Positions 42,319 to 52,050 of a DNA stretch of 64,000 bases are shown piece after piece. The notes below the pieces were generated by a model. The model had not been told where the DNA came from. It saw only the letters and a list, made by a program, of their open reading frames with translations, and made no database searches. Origin of the DNA: Hydrogenophaga sp. Its GTDB lineage: Bacteria; Pseudomonadota; Gammaproteobacteria; Burkholderiales; Burkholderiaceae_C. The stretch covers positions 1 to 64,000 of the forward strand of contig JAURYH010000005.1 in the NCBI GenBank assembly GCA_030653975.1, read 5' to 3'. The position numbers were made by a program, and so were the translations under genes. How positions within the stretch are numbered: the first letter of the stretch is position 1; each line of letters begins with the position of its first letter.

Positions 42319-44166
42319 ATGTCTTGGGCTGGAAAAATCCTCCGCGTCAACCTGAGCGCGGGCACCGTGAAGTCCGAACCGCTGAACATGGAGTGGGCGC
42401 GCGCCTACCTCGGTTCACGCGGCCTGGGCAGCAAGTACCTGATCAGCGAAGTCGACCCCAAGGTCGATCCGCTGTCGGCCGACAACAAGATCATCTGGGC
42501 CACCGGCCCGCTGACCGGCACCATGGCCTCCACCGGCGGCCGCTACACCGTCATCACCAAGGGCCCGCTCACCGGTGCCATCGCCTGCTCGAACTCGGGC
42601 GGCTACTGGGGCGCCGAGCTCAAGATGGCCGGCTGGGACATGGTGATCTTTGAAGGCAAATCGGCCAAGCCGGTCTACCTCTACATCAACGACGACGATG
42701 CCGAACTGCGCGACGCTTCGCACCTTTGGGGTCAGAGCGTGTGGAAGACCGAAGAGATGCTCAAGACCGGCCTGCAGGACCCGCTGCTGCGCGGCTCCAG
42801 CCTCGGCAAGGCCCGTGAAAACGGCGTGCTGCACGCCGCCGTGGGCCACGACCAGCACCGTCCGGCCGGCCGCTCGGGCGTGGGCGCCGTCATGGGCAGC
42901 AAGAACCTCAAGGCGATTGCCGTGCGCGGCACCAAGGGCGTGGGCAACATCCGCGACCCCAAGGCCTTCATGAAGGTCACCTTCGAGAAGAAGAAGATCC
43001 TGGCCGAGAATGCCGTCACCGGCCAGGGCCTGCCGGCCTACGGCACCCAGGTGCTGATGAACGTGATCAACGAGATGGGCGCGCTGCCCACGCGCAACCA
43101 CCGCGACGTGCAGTTCGAAGGCGCCAAAGACATCTCGGCTGAAGCCATGGCCACGCCGCGCGAGAGCGACGGCAAGAAGCACCTGGTGACCAACCAGGCC
43201 TGCTTCGGCTGCACCATCGCCTGCGGGCGCATCAGCAAGATGGACGAAGGCCACTTCACCGTCGCCAACAAGCCGCAGTACTGGGGCGCCAACGGCGGCC
43301 TCGAATACGAAGCGGCCTGGGCGCTGGGCGCGGCCAACGGCGTGAACGACCTCGAAGCGCTGCAGTACGCCAACATGCTGTGCAACGAAGAGGGCTTCGA
43401 CCCGATCAGCTTCGGTGCCACCGTGGGCGCGGTGATGGAGCTGTACGAAATGGGCGTGCTCACCGCGGAGCAGCTCGGCATCGACGCCAAGTTCGGCTCG
43501 GCGCAGGCACTGGCCCACTTCGCCGAGATCACCGCCAGGGGCGAAGGCTTCGGCAAGGAGATCGGCCAGGGTTCCAAGCGCCTGACCGAAAAGTACGGCC
43601 ATCCCGATCTGTCCATGAGCGTGAAGGGCCAGGAATTTCCGGCTTACGACGGCCGTGCGATCCAGGGCATCGGTCTGGCCTACGCCACGTCCAACCGCGG
43701 CGCCTGCCACCTGCGCGGCTACACCATCGCGTCTGAAGTGCTGGGCATCCCGGTCAAGACCGATCCGGTCGAGAGCGAAGGCAAGCCGGAACTGGTGAAG
43801 GCGTTCCAGGACGCCACCGCCGCGTTCGACTCGTCGGGCCTGTGCGTGTTCACCACCTTCGCCTGGGGCGTGGCCGATCTGGCACCGCAGCTGCAGGCCG
43901 CGTGCAACGAAGAGTTCACCACCGAAGAACTGGAGAAGATCGGTGAGCGCATCTGGAACATGGAGCGCGAATTCAACAACGCCGCCGGCTTCACCGCCAA
44001 GGACGACAACCTGCCCAAGCGCCTGCTGACCGAGGCGGCCAAGACCGGTGCCTCCAAAGGCATGGTCAGCAAGCTGCCCGAGATGCTGCCCAAGTACTAC
44101 GCCGCGCGCGGCTGGGACCCGGAAGGCCGACCGACCGCCGAGACCCGGGCACGCCTGAGCCTCTGA
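42319..44166 (+). CDS. Tungsten-type aldehyde:ferredoxin oxidoreductase large subunit (AorB-like)
   Basis: AOR N domain SWAGKILRVNLSAGTV..., NQACFGCTIACGR cluster motif, GRSGVGAVMGSKNLKAI. Confidence 0.95.
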   Translation: MSWAGKILRVNLSAGTVKSEPLNMEWARAYLGSRGLGSKYLISEVDPKVDPLSADNKIIWATGPLTGTMASTGGRYTVITKGPLTGAIACSNSGGYWGAELKMAGWDMVIFEGKSAKPVYLYINDDDAELRDASHLWGQSVWKTEEMLKTGLQDPLLRGSSLGKARENGVLHAAVGHDQHRPAGRSGVGAVMGSKNLKAIAVRGTKGVGNIRDPKAFMKVTFEKKKILAENAVTGQGLPAYGTQVLMNVINEMGALPTRNHRDVQFEGAKDISAEAMATPRESDGKKHLVTNQACFGCTIACGRISKMDEGHFTVANKPQYWGANGGLEYEAAWALGAANGVNDLEALQYANMLCNEEGFDPISFGATVGAVMELYEMGVLTAEQLGIDAKFGSAQALAHFAEITARGEGFGKEIGQGSKRLTEKYGHPDLSMSVKGQEFPAYDGRAIQGIGLAYATSNRGACHLRGYTIASEVLGIPVKTDPVESEGKPELVKAFQDATAAFDSSGLCVFTTFAWGVADLAPQLQAACNEEFTTEELEKIGERIWNMEREFNNAAGFTAKDDNLPKRLLTEAAKTGASKGMVSKLPEMLPKYYAARGWDPEGRPTAETRARLSL

Positions 44167-44206
44167 AGCCGGATTCCGGGTCGCCTCCGCGGCCCGTCAA
44201 CACAGC

Positions 44207-44236
44207 GGGGGCAGCCAGAACAGCTGCCCCTTTTTT
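44207..44236 (+). terminator. Intrinsic terminator/attenuator between aorB and aorC
   Basis: GGGGCAGC-N8-GCTGCCCC-TTTTTT. Confidence 0.8.
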
Positions 44237-44254
44237 GTTTCGCAGGAGAACCAG

Positions 44255-45604
44255 ATGCACCACGTCATCCTCGGCGCCGGCCCGGCCGGTGTCATCGCGG
44301 CCGAAACCATCCGCAAGCACGCGCCACACGACACGATCACCATCGTCGGCGACGAAAACGAGGCGCCGTACTCGCGCATGGCCATTCCCTACCTGCTGAT
44401 CGGCAAGGTCGGCGAAGAAGGCACGCACCTGCGCCACACGGCGGGCCACTTCGAGGCGCTGAACATCCAGGTCTTGCGCGGTGTGCGGGCCAAGCTGCTG
44501 GACCCGGCCAAACGAACCATCGCTCTGAGCAACGGCCACACCATCGGCTTTGACACGCTGCTCATCGCCACCGGCTCCTCGCCCGCCACGCCGCCCATTC
44601 CCGGTATCGACGGCCCGGGTGTGCACAGCTGCTGGACGCTGGCCGACGCGCGCGCCATCGCCAACCTGGCCAAACCCGGTGCCAAGGTGCTGCAGATGGG
44701 CGCCGGTTTCATCGGCTGCATCATCATGGAATCGCTGCAGCAGCGTGGTGTGGAGCTCTCCGTGGTGGAGATGGGCGACCGCATGGTGCCGCGCATGATG
44801 GGCCCCACGGCGGGCGGCATGATCAAGGACTGGTGTGAGAAAAAAGGAGTCAAGGTCTACACCGGCGCGCGGGTCGAAGCGATCGAGCGCGGCGACGGCG
44901 CCGAGCCGGGCCTGCTGGGCAAGATTGCGCAGGTGGTGGGCATCGGCTCGTCGGCCGCATCCAGCGGCAAGATGCAGGTGCGCCTGTCCACTGGCGACCG
45001 CCTGGAGGCCGATCTGGTGATCAGCGCCACCGGGGTCAAGCCCAACATCGGCTTCCTGGAAAACAGCGGTGTGCGCTGCCTGGTCGGCGTGCTGACCGAC
45101 GAGCACCTGCAGACCAATGTGCCCGGCATTTACGCCGCGGGCGACTGCGCCGAAGCCTTCGACAAGGTTTCGGGCAAGACCATCGTGAGTGCCATCCAGC
45201 CCAACGCCGCCGAGCAGGCCCGCGTGGCGGCACTCAACATGGTGGGGCAGAAGGTGGAGCTCATGGGCGTGACGCAGATCAACGTGCTCGACACCCTGGG
45301 CATGATCTCCACCAGCTTCGGCAACTGGGAAGGTCTGCCGGGCGGCGAGCACGTGGAACTGACCGATCAGAAGGCCGGTCGCCACCTGAGCCTGCAGTTC
45401 AAGGACGACCTCATGGTCGGCTGCAACAGCGTGGGCTGGACCGAGCACGTGGGTGTCATGCGGGGCCTGGTGGAAGGCCAGGTGCGCCTGGGTGAATGGA
45501 AAGACACGCTGATGGCCGATCCGACCAAACTGATGGACGCCTACCTCGCCAGCGCGCAGGGGCAGGGGCAATGGAGTGGCGCTGCCGATGGCCGCCGCCG
45601 TTGA
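44255..45604 (+). CDS. FAD-dependent NAD(P)H oxidoreductase subunit of AOR complex (AorC-like)
   Basis: GAGPAGVIAAETIR FAD motif, NVPGIYAAGDCAE. Confidence 0.9.
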   Translation: MHHVILGAGPAGVIAAETIRKHAPHDTITIVGDENEAPYSRMAIPYLLIGKVGEEGTHLRHTAGHFEALNIQVLRGVRAKLLDPAKRTIALSNGHTIGFDTLLIATGSSPATPPIPGIDGPGVHSCWTLADARAIANLAKPGAKVLQMGAGFIGCIIMESLQQRGVELSVVEMGDRMVPRMMGPTAGGMIKDWCEKKGVKVYTGARVEAIERGDGAEPGLLGKIAQVVGIGSSAASSGKMQVRLSTGDRLEADLVISATGVKPNIGFLENSGVRCLVGVLTDEHLQTNVPGIYAAGDCAEAFDKVSGKTIVSAIQPNAAEQARVAALNMVGQKVELMGVTQINVLDTLGMISTSFGNWEGLPGGEHVELTDQKAGRHLSLQFKDDLMVGCNSVGWTEHVGVMRGLVEGQVRLGEWKDTLMADPTKLMDAYLASAQGQGQWSGAADGRRR

Positions 45605-45682
45605 ATCCATTCCGTGTCTCCCGCTGGGGCGATACACCGCGCCGCTGACGCGTTGCAGCCCCGGAATGGGAAAATCACCTTC

Positions 45683-45937
45683 ATGAAAATCACGTTCAAG
45701 CTCTTCGCCACCCTGACAGACTACCTGCCCGCCGAGGCGCGGCGCAGCAACCTCGTCGAGCTGGACGTGGACCCGTCTGCGCCCATCAGCCGGATCATCG
45801 AGCCGTTCGGGCTGCCGCCGAAGCTGGTGCACCTGGTGCTGGTCAACGGCAAGTACATCGAACCCGACAAACGCATGAGCACCACGCTCACCGATGGCGA
45901 CGTGCTGGCCATCTGGCCACCGATTGCGGGCGGCTGA
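45683..45937 (+). CDS. MoaD/ThiS-like sulfur carrier protein, AOR-associated
   Basis: Beta-grasp with C-terminal LAIWPPIAGG (GG). Confidence 0.88.
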   Translation: MKITFKLFATLTDYLPAEARRSNLVELDVDPSAPISRIIEPFGLPPKLVHLVLVNGKYIEPDKRMSTTLTDGDVLAIWPPIAGG

Positions 45938-45970
45938 AACAATGAAACACCCCCGCCGCGCTGTGCGCGA

Positions 45971-46094
45971 CCCCCCCCAGGGGGCTGAGGGCCGCGGCTC
46001 CAAGCCTGCCTGCGCAGGCTTGGACAGCCCGAAGTGGCTGCGACTCTGGCGCAGCCGCGGCCTGCAAGGCACACCAGCCGTCTGGCAAAGCCAG
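45971..46094. repeat. Dispersed repeat family 1, copy C
   Basis: ggctgagggccgcggctccaagcctgcctgcgcaggcttggacagcccgaagtggctgcgactctggcgcagccgcggcctgcaaggca. Confidence 0.85.
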
Positions 46095-46101
46095 CCCGGC
46101 G

Positions 46102-46464
46102 GTGTCTCTGGGGTGGACGATTCACCCCGGTTCGGATCATGGTCCGCGTGCCGGGAACGCTGACGTGCAGTCGAGCTACGCCGAGGCTTTCGAACGCGAC
46201 ATGGGTTGCACCGAGACCGAATGGCTCGGCTGGTTGCCCGCGGCCATTGGCAGCTGCCCCTGGCAGATCGACGGCGGTTCGGCCCGGGTTGTCATCGCAC
46301 CGGGTTCGCTGCAACTGCGCTGGCAGGTCATGCCGCCGCGTGTCATCGCCCTCATGCGCATGCCGGTGCTGCGCGTGGGTTTCGCCTTCAGCGGGCTGGA
46401 CGCGGCTCAGCGCTTCGCGTTCATGAAGCGCTTCGACCTCTACATGCAGCGCGGGGGCGGATGA
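46102..46464 (+). CDS. Conserved-looking hypothetical protein downstream of AOR cluster; start uncertain
   Basis: Coding-like ORF SSYAEAFERDMGCTETEWLGWLPAAIGSCPWQID... Confidence 0.6.
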   Translation: MSLGWTIHPGSDHGPRAGNADVQSSYAEAFERDMGCTETEWLGWLPAAIGSCPWQIDGGSARVVIAPGSLQLRWQVMPPRVIALMRMPVLRVGFAFSGLDAAQRFAFMKRFDLYMQRGGG

Positions 46465-46471
46465 CCCGGAT

Positions 46472-47734
46472 TCAGGCGGGCACGGCCTCGGGCTCGGGCA
46501 TCGCCACCCGGTTGTCGGTGCTGAACTGGTAGTCCTTGAACACGTGTTCTGCGCTCAGCAACTGGAAGCTGCCATCGGCGTTGCGCACGCTGGTGTCTTT
46601 CAGGCGCCAGGTGAGCTGGCCGCAGGTCCAGATGTCGAAGTTGCGCATGTGGGTGCACAGGCAGGTCTTGTCCATGACCTTGATGCGTTTTTCACCCGGG
46701 TGTGCCAACACTTCGCGGTTGTACGAGGTGACGTAGGCGCATTTGCCGTTGGCGTCGAGCAGGTAACCATAGGCCTCGCAGTTCGGGCGGATGCCGTCGC
46801 CGATGCCCGGGCTGCTCTTGATCATGCGCATCGGGTAACCCGTGGGCGAAATCTCGTTGACTTCGATGTCGTCTTCGTTGGCCTTGAAGTACTCCTGCTT
46901 GATGTCGTCGGGCAGGCCACATTCCTTGGTGACGGTGAAGCGCGTGGCCACCTGCACGCCCGAGGCGCCCATTTCCATGAAGCGCACGGCGTCGCTGCCG
47001 GTGAAGATGCCGCCCGCGGGAAGGACCGGGATGTCGAGCTGCTCGGTCTTCATCCAGGCCAGGATTTCGGCCACGATGGTGGCCAGGTCGTATTGCGCCC
47101 AGTCCATGCCGAAGCCGAGGTGACCCCCGGCCAGCGGGCCTTCCACCACCACGTAGTCGGGCAGGCGGTTCAGTCGGCTGTTTTTCTTCAGGAAGAGCTG
47201 CAGCGCGCGCAGCGAGCTGACGATGATGCCCAGCTTGGCGTCGCGGAAACGCGGGTGGTCTTCGATCAGCGCGAACGAACCCAGGTGCAGACCGGCCGCG
47301 AGCGTGATGCCGTCGATGCCGGCGTCCAGTGCCGAGGACATGCGGATCTTGAGCGTCTCCTTGGGCGCGTTCATCGTCAGCTTTTCCATGCAGTTGATGA
47401 ACACCATACCGCTGCCGCGCTTGCGGCCCATGGTGTGCTCGACGTGCAGGCGGGTGGCCTCGGCCAGATCACCGAGATCGAACTTGATGGCCGACTTGTC
47501 CTCGGAGTCCATGTTGTATTTGTACAAGGCCTGTTTGGCCTTGACGAACTTGGTCTTGTAGCGGCGGTCGGTCACCGTCTTGATCATGGCGTCGGAGATG
47601 TGCCCCACGCCGCCCAGGCGGGATGCTTCCAGTGCCAGGTCGGCAGAGGAAATGTCCACACCCATGCCGCCGATCATGATGGGCACCATTTCCTGGCGGC
47701 CCATCTTCAGGCGGAAATCTTCCAGTCGTCTCAT
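46472..47734 (-). CDS. Nitronate monooxygenase / NPD-type flavoprotein
   Basis: TIM-barrel MVPIMIGGMGVDISSADLALEASRLGGVGHIS; VLPAGGIFTGSDAVRFMEMGASGVQVATRF. Confidence 0.85.
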   Translation of the reverse strand: MRRLEDFRLKMGRQEMVPIMIGGMGVDISSADLALEASRLGGVGHISDAMIKTVTDRRYKTKFVKAKQALYKYNMDSEDKSAIKFDLGDLAEATRLHVEHTMGRKRGSGMVFINCMEKLTMNAPKETLKIRMSSALDAGIDGITLAAGLHLGSFALIEDHPRFRDAKLGIIVSSLRALQLFLKKNSRLNRLPDYVVVEGPLAGGHLGFGMDWAQYDLATIVAEILAWMKTEQLDIPVLPAGGIFTGSDAVRFMEMGASGVQVATRFTVTKECGLPDDIKQEYFKANEDDIEVNEISPTGYPMRMIKSSPGIGDGIRPNCEAYGYLLDANGKCAYVTSYNREVLAHPGEKRIKVMDKTCLCTHMRNFDIWTCGQLTWRLKDTSVRNADGSFQLLSAEHVFKDYQFSTDNRVAMPEPEAVPA

Positions 47735-47938
47735 AGTCAGCTTTCGAATGTACGGCCCAAGCTTACCCGGTCCATGACACTGTTTTTTTCACGGATTTGT
47801 CAAATATGAACCGGCGTTGGCCGGCGCCCGTCGTTGGGCGCGCAGGTTCATGGTTTCAGTGCAGGTGTGATTTTCGGTCAAACCCGCAACGCTACCCGGA
47901 AAATGCGACATAGCCCTTACGCGATGTCATTGAAAAAA

Positions 47939-47965
47939 GCGAAGGCCGCGTGTGGCGGCCTTCGC
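47939..47965 (-). terminator. Intrinsic terminator for the minus-strand SQR/DUF5368 operon
   Basis: 11-bp perfect stem GCGAAGGCCGC/GCGGCCTTCGC; minus strand T6 follows. Confidence 0.85.
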
Positions 47966-47986
47966 AAATCGGCTGGCGTGTCGTGG

Positions 47987-48340
47987 TCAGCGGGGCGCTC
48001 GCCGCGGTGAGATCCAGCCCATGATGGTGTAGGTCAGGACCACGGTGGCGACCAGACCCACGCCGTAGACGAGGGCAATCAGGAACCAGTCGGCCGGGCC
48101 GCCAGCGTCGGTGAAGCCCGAGGACGATACCTTGGCCATGATCACCAGCGCGAGTGCACCGCCAAAAATGCCCAGCACTTCGGCGCGCACGAGGCGGCGC
48201 GAAACCAGGCCGCGCTCGCGCACCAGCAGCGCCAGGAAGGCCACGGTGCCAAGCACCGCGACCAGCAGCATGATCCAGAGCAGGGGGCCGAGCATCTCCT
48301 GGAACACGGAGAGAAAAACCATCGGATCGAGTTCTTTCAT
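47987..48340 (-). CDS. DUF5368-like integral membrane protein
   Basis: 118 codons, several TM segments, follows SQR gene. Confidence 0.65.
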   Translation of the reverse strand: MKELDPMVFLSVFQEMLGPLLWIMLLVAVLGTVAFLALLVRERGLVSRRLVRAEVLGIFGGALALVIMAKVSSSGFTDAGGPADWFLIALVYGVGLVATVVLTYTIMGWISPRRAPR

Positions 48341-48357
48341 GGGGTGTCTCCTGGGGG

Positions 48358-49698
48358 TCAGGCGCGGCCGCGCAGCATGCTGATGTAGGTGGGTTTGAGG
48401 GCCATGGTCTTCATGACCCAGCTGATCCAGAGCTCTTCGAGCGGCGCGATGACGCCGGGGAAGGACATGATCAGGTTGTCCTTGTAGTCGAACTCGATCA
48501 GCATGGCCTGGCCCAGGCGGGTGATCAGCGGGCAACTGGTGTAGCCGTTGTAGACCTCGCTGGAGGCCTTGCCCGAAATGTCACCGATCAGGTGCGACAC
48601 GGCCACCGGCACCTGCCACTTCACGCTGGCCGCCGTCTTGCCCTTGGGTACACCGGCGATGTCACCCACGCCAAAGACGTTGGGGTAGCGCTTGTGGCGC
48701 AGCGTGTCGCGGTCGACTTCGACCCAGCCATCGGACGCGAACGGCCCTTCGGTCCAGGGCAGGGGGCTGTTGCGCACCACCTCGGGCGCGCGCATGGGCG
48801 GCACCACATTGATGAAGTCGTACGGCTGCTCCGCCGTTCCGGTGAGGGTCTTGTAGGTCGCGATGCGTTTGTCCAGATCGATGGCCTGGAGCACATGTTC
48901 GTGGTTGACCTTGACGCCGCGGTCCTGGAACAGCATGCGCACTTTTTCGGCCACGATGGGCACGCCGAACAGCGACTTGCTCTGGGCCATGTAGATGATC
49001 TCGGCCTTGCCGCGGTTGCCGCGGCGGCGCAGGTGGTCGTCGGTGATGAAGGTGTATTTGAGCGGGGCGCCTGCACATTTCATCTCGCCCGCCGGCCGGC
49101 CGAAGACGCCGATACCGCCCTTGTCCGCGAAGGCCGACATGGCTTGCCAGGTGGCGGTGGCGGCCTGCGGACTGTGGTAGATGCTGCCCATGCCGTTCTG
49201 GCCGATGCGCGCCGTGTCCATGCCTTCAATGCCGGCGTAGTTCAGCTCCAGGCCGGTCGCCAGGATCAGGAAATCGTAGGGGACGGCCTTGCCACTTTCG
49301 GTGACCACCTTGTTGCCTTCCGGATCGATCTCGGCCACCCGCTCCGTGATCCACTCGACGCCCTGGGGCAGGTAGTCACCGGTGTTCGAAACCGTGTAGT
49401 TCTGCGACTTGATGCCCGCGGCGACCAGGGTGAAGCCAGGCTGGTAATAATGCTCTTTGCGTGCGTCGATCACGGTGATGCTGGCGCCCTGCAGGCGGGC
49501 CGCCAGTTGCGAGGCTGCCGACAGGCCCGCAGCACCCGCACCCGCGATCACGATGCGGGCGCTGCTCTTGACGCTGTCGGCATGTGCCGGGGTGCTGGTC
49601 TGCGACAGCGCCGCGGCCAGCGGCAGGGCGCCCAGACCGGCCAGGAAGCGGCGGCGTGCGGGTTCAACCCGCTGGTCGGGTTGCAGGGTCTCGGACAT
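48358..49698 (-). CDS. sqr: Sulfide:quinone oxidoreductase-like FAD flavoprotein with exported N-terminus
   Basis: ARRRFLAGLGALPLAAAL Tat-like signal; IVIAGAGAAGLSAASQLAARL; EMKCAG and YTSCPL cysteines. Confidence 0.85.
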   Translation of the reverse strand: MSETLQPDQRVEPARRRFLAGLGALPLAAALSQTSTPAHADSVKSSARIVIAGAGAAGLSAASQLAARLQGASITVIDARKEHYYQPGFTLVAAGIKSQNYTVSNTGDYLPQGVEWITERVAEIDPEGNKVVTESGKAVPYDFLILATGLELNYAGIEGMDTARIGQNGMGSIYHSPQAATATWQAMSAFADKGGIGVFGRPAGEMKCAGAPLKYTFITDDHLRRRGNRGKAEIIYMAQSKSLFGVPIVAEKVRMLFQDRGVKVNHEHVLQAIDLDKRIATYKTLTGTAEQPYDFINVVPPMRAPEVVRNSPLPWTEGPFASDGWVEVDRDTLRHKRYPNVFGVGDIAGVPKGKTAASVKWQVPVAVSHLIGDISGKASSEVYNGYTSCPLITRLGQAMLIEFDYKDNLIMSFPGVIAPLEELWISWVMKTMALKPTYISMLRGRA

Positions 49699-49781
49699 GG
49701 TTGTCTCCTTTGGGTGATCGGCCCCGTCGGTCTTATACCCCGGGGAGTTTTATAATGTAAAGGTCGACCGCAGAACGGGAG

Positions 49782-49795
49782 TTGACCTTTGTCAA
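49782..49795. promoter_or_regulatory. FNR/DNR-type box between sqr and osmC
   Basis: TTGACCTTTGTCAA, perfect TTGAC-N4-GTCAA palindrome. Confidence 0.6.
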
Positions 49796-49875
49796 TTTCG
49801 TGGCCCGTGCGCCCTATCGGAAACCCTTGTCCGTTGGACCGTTGTGTCCAGCGGTCGCATTCTTCAGGAGACCTC

Positions 49876-50322
49876 ATGAGCGACAACGCCAGCGTGACCA
49901 TCACCCGCCAGTCGGGCTACCAGTTTCTGGTTGATTTCGGTGCGGCCATCCCGCAGCTGCTGGCCGACGAACCCGCGCCTCTGGGTCTGGGCGCGGGCCC
50001 GGCGCCCGACCACATGCTGCTGGCCGCGGTGGCCAACTGCCTGAGTGCCAGCCTGCTGTTTTCATTGCAGAAGTTCAAGCAGGACCCGGGCACCCTCAAG
50101 GCCACGGCCACGGCCGAGGTCGGGCGCAATGAAGACAAGCGGCTGCGCATCATGGGTATCCATGTGAAGCTGGAACTGGGGCAGGCTGCGGCCGACATCG
50201 AGCACCTCGACCGCGTGCTCGCGCAGTTCGAAGCGTTTTGCACCGTGTCCATGAGCGTGCGCCAGGGCATCGCCATCAACGTGCAGGTTCAGGACGGCAC
50301 CGGCGCGATCCTCAAAGGCTGA
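49876..50322 (+). CDS. OsmC family protein
   Basis: DHMLLAAVANCLSASLLFSLQKF and CTVSMSVRQGI cysteines. Confidence 0.88.
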   Translation: MSDNASVTITRQSGYQFLVDFGAAIPQLLADEPAPLGLGAGPAPDHMLLAAVANCLSASLLFSLQKFKQDPGTLKATATAEVGRNEDKRLRIMGIHVKLELGQAAADIEHLDRVLAQFEAFCTVSMSVRQGIAINVQVQDGTGAILKG

Positions 50323-50435
50323 GCAGGTGACCGCAAGGCCTGTGGCCTTGATGCAGGGCTCAAGGTGCCCGCCGTTTTGACGGTACAGTGAACCATTCTC
50401 GTCCCCGCCCTTTCTTCTGACAGGCTGATGACCCC

Positions 50436-51002
50436 ATGCGACTCACCCAATGGACCGACTACAGCTTGCGCATGCTGATGTATTGCGCAGCTTGTGAAGG
50501 GCGCGAGCATCCGCCCACGGTGAACGAGATCGCCGAGGCGCATGGCATTTCGCGCAGCCATCTCACCAAGATCGCGATGATCCTGGCCGCGTGTGGCTGG
50601 ATCGCGACCACGCGGGGTCGGGGCGGTGGCCTTCGCTTGCTCAAGCCGGCCGGAGAACTGACCCTGGGCGAAGTCATCCGCCAGACCGAAACCGATATGA
50701 CGCTGGTGGAGTGTTTTGACCGCAAGACCAACACCTGCCGCCTGGATGGCTATTGCCGGCTCAAGGATTCCTTGTACAAGGCCATGCAGGGCTTCTTCGA
50801 TGTGCTGGATGGCATCACGCTGGCCGACCTGCTCGCGCCCATGGCGGCAGGCAAGGCGCCTGCGGGCCAGTTGCCCCACCTGATTCCCATCCAGTTTGCT
50901 TCGCTGGCCCCGCCGAAAAAGGCGCCGGCCTCCACCAGGAAGGCCGCCGCCCGGCACAAGCCGGCGGCGGCGCGAAAACCCAAGCCGGCCAAGGCCGGTT
51001 GA
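50436..51002 (+). CDS. nsrR: Rrf2 family NO-responsive regulator NsrR with Lys/Ala/Pro-rich C-terminal tail
   Basis: MRLTQWTDYSLRMLMYCA; CFDRKTNTCRLDGYC Fe-S cysteines. Confidence 0.88.
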   Translation: MRLTQWTDYSLRMLMYCAACEGREHPPTVNEIAEAHGISRSHLTKIAMILAACGWIATTRGRGGGLRLLKPAGELTLGEVIRQTETDMTLVECFDRKTNTCRLDGYCRLKDSLYKAMQGFFDVLDGITLADLLAPMAAGKAPAGQLPHLIPIQFASLAPPKKAPASTRKAAARHKPAAARKPKPAKAG

Positions 51003-51017
51003 CGCGCCGGGGCCGTT

Positions 51018-52034
51018 TCAGGCCGCTTGCAGGCGCACGTCCATGCGTCCCGTGGTCCGGACGCTGGCATTTCCATCCACGATCAGGCTGTCCACCTCGT
51101 GCAGGGGTGAGAGCAGATGCAGTCCAGCAGCGGCGCCCGCCGCCATGACCGCGGCACCCAGGCCGTTGACGGGGTCCGGCTGGCGCGACACCAGGACCAC
51201 ACCCCGCACGCCGCTGCTGGGCATGCCGGAGGCCGGATCGAGCACGTGGTGATAGCGCCGCCCGTTGCGCACGAAGCACCGTTCGTAGTCGCCGGACGAT
51301 GCCACGCAACCGTCGCCGAGAAACACCGTGCCGATCAGCCGCTCGGGCGCCCGCGGGTCGCGAATGCCGACGCGCCAGTCGCGACCCAGGAGCTGCCCAC
51401 GTGTCAGCACATCACCGCCGCCGTTCAGCATGGCGTTGCGCAGCCCGTGTCGTTCCAGCACCCGCAGGCCGGCCTGCAGGATGGGCAGCTTGGCCACCCC
51501 GCCCAGGTCGATGCGCATGCCCGACCGGCTCAGACCGACCTGGCCAGCCAGGGGGTTGATCGACACCTCGCGAAAATCCACCAGCCGGCGTTCGCGGCGC
51601 AGTTCTTCGGGCGACGGGATGCGCGCATGGTTGGCGTCGAACGACCAGCCGTCATACGCTCCCACGGTGATGTCAAAGGCGCCGTCGCTGAGCCGGGACA
51701 GTTCGGCGGCGCGCTGCAGCACCGCCATCAGCTCGGGCGGCGCATCCACCCATGACCGACCCGCGCTGCGGTGCAGTGCGGACACCAGGCTGTCGGCCCT
51801 GTAGCGGCTCATCATGCGTTCCAGGCGCTGCATCTCCGCAAAGGCGGCCTGGATGGCGACCGCCGTGCTGGCGGGGTCGCCGCCCTGCGCCACGATGTCC
51901 ACCCTTGTGCCCATCAGGGTGCGGGATGCGCGCTGGACCGTGGGACTGGCCAGTGCCGGGCGCAAGCCCAGGCCCGTGACGAGCAGGCCGCCCAGCCCGG
52001 CCAGACAGCGACGGCGTTGGAACAGGTGCGTCAT
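51018..52034 (-). CDS. FAD:protein FMN transferase ApbE family (NosX-like)
   Basis: MGTRVDIVAQ, LERMMSRYRADSLVS, RIDLGGVAKL, GGDVLTRG. Confidence 0.9.
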   Translation of the reverse strand: MTHLFQRRRCLAGLGGLLVTGLGLRPALASPTVQRASRTLMGTRVDIVAQGGDPASTAVAIQAAFAEMQRLERMMSRYRADSLVSALHRSAGRSWVDAPPELMAVLQRAAELSRLSDGAFDITVGAYDGWSFDANHARIPSPEELRRERRLVDFREVSINPLAGQVGLSRSGMRIDLGGVAKLPILQAGLRVLERHGLRNAMLNGGGDVLTRGQLLGRDWRVGIRDPRAPERLIGTVFLGDGCVASSGDYERCFVRNGRRYHHVLDPASGMPSSGVRGVVLVSRQPDPVNGLGAAVMAAGAAAGLHLLSPLHEVDSLIVDGNASVRTTGRMDVRLQAA

Positions 52035-52050
52035 GGTGCCGGCGTGTCGT

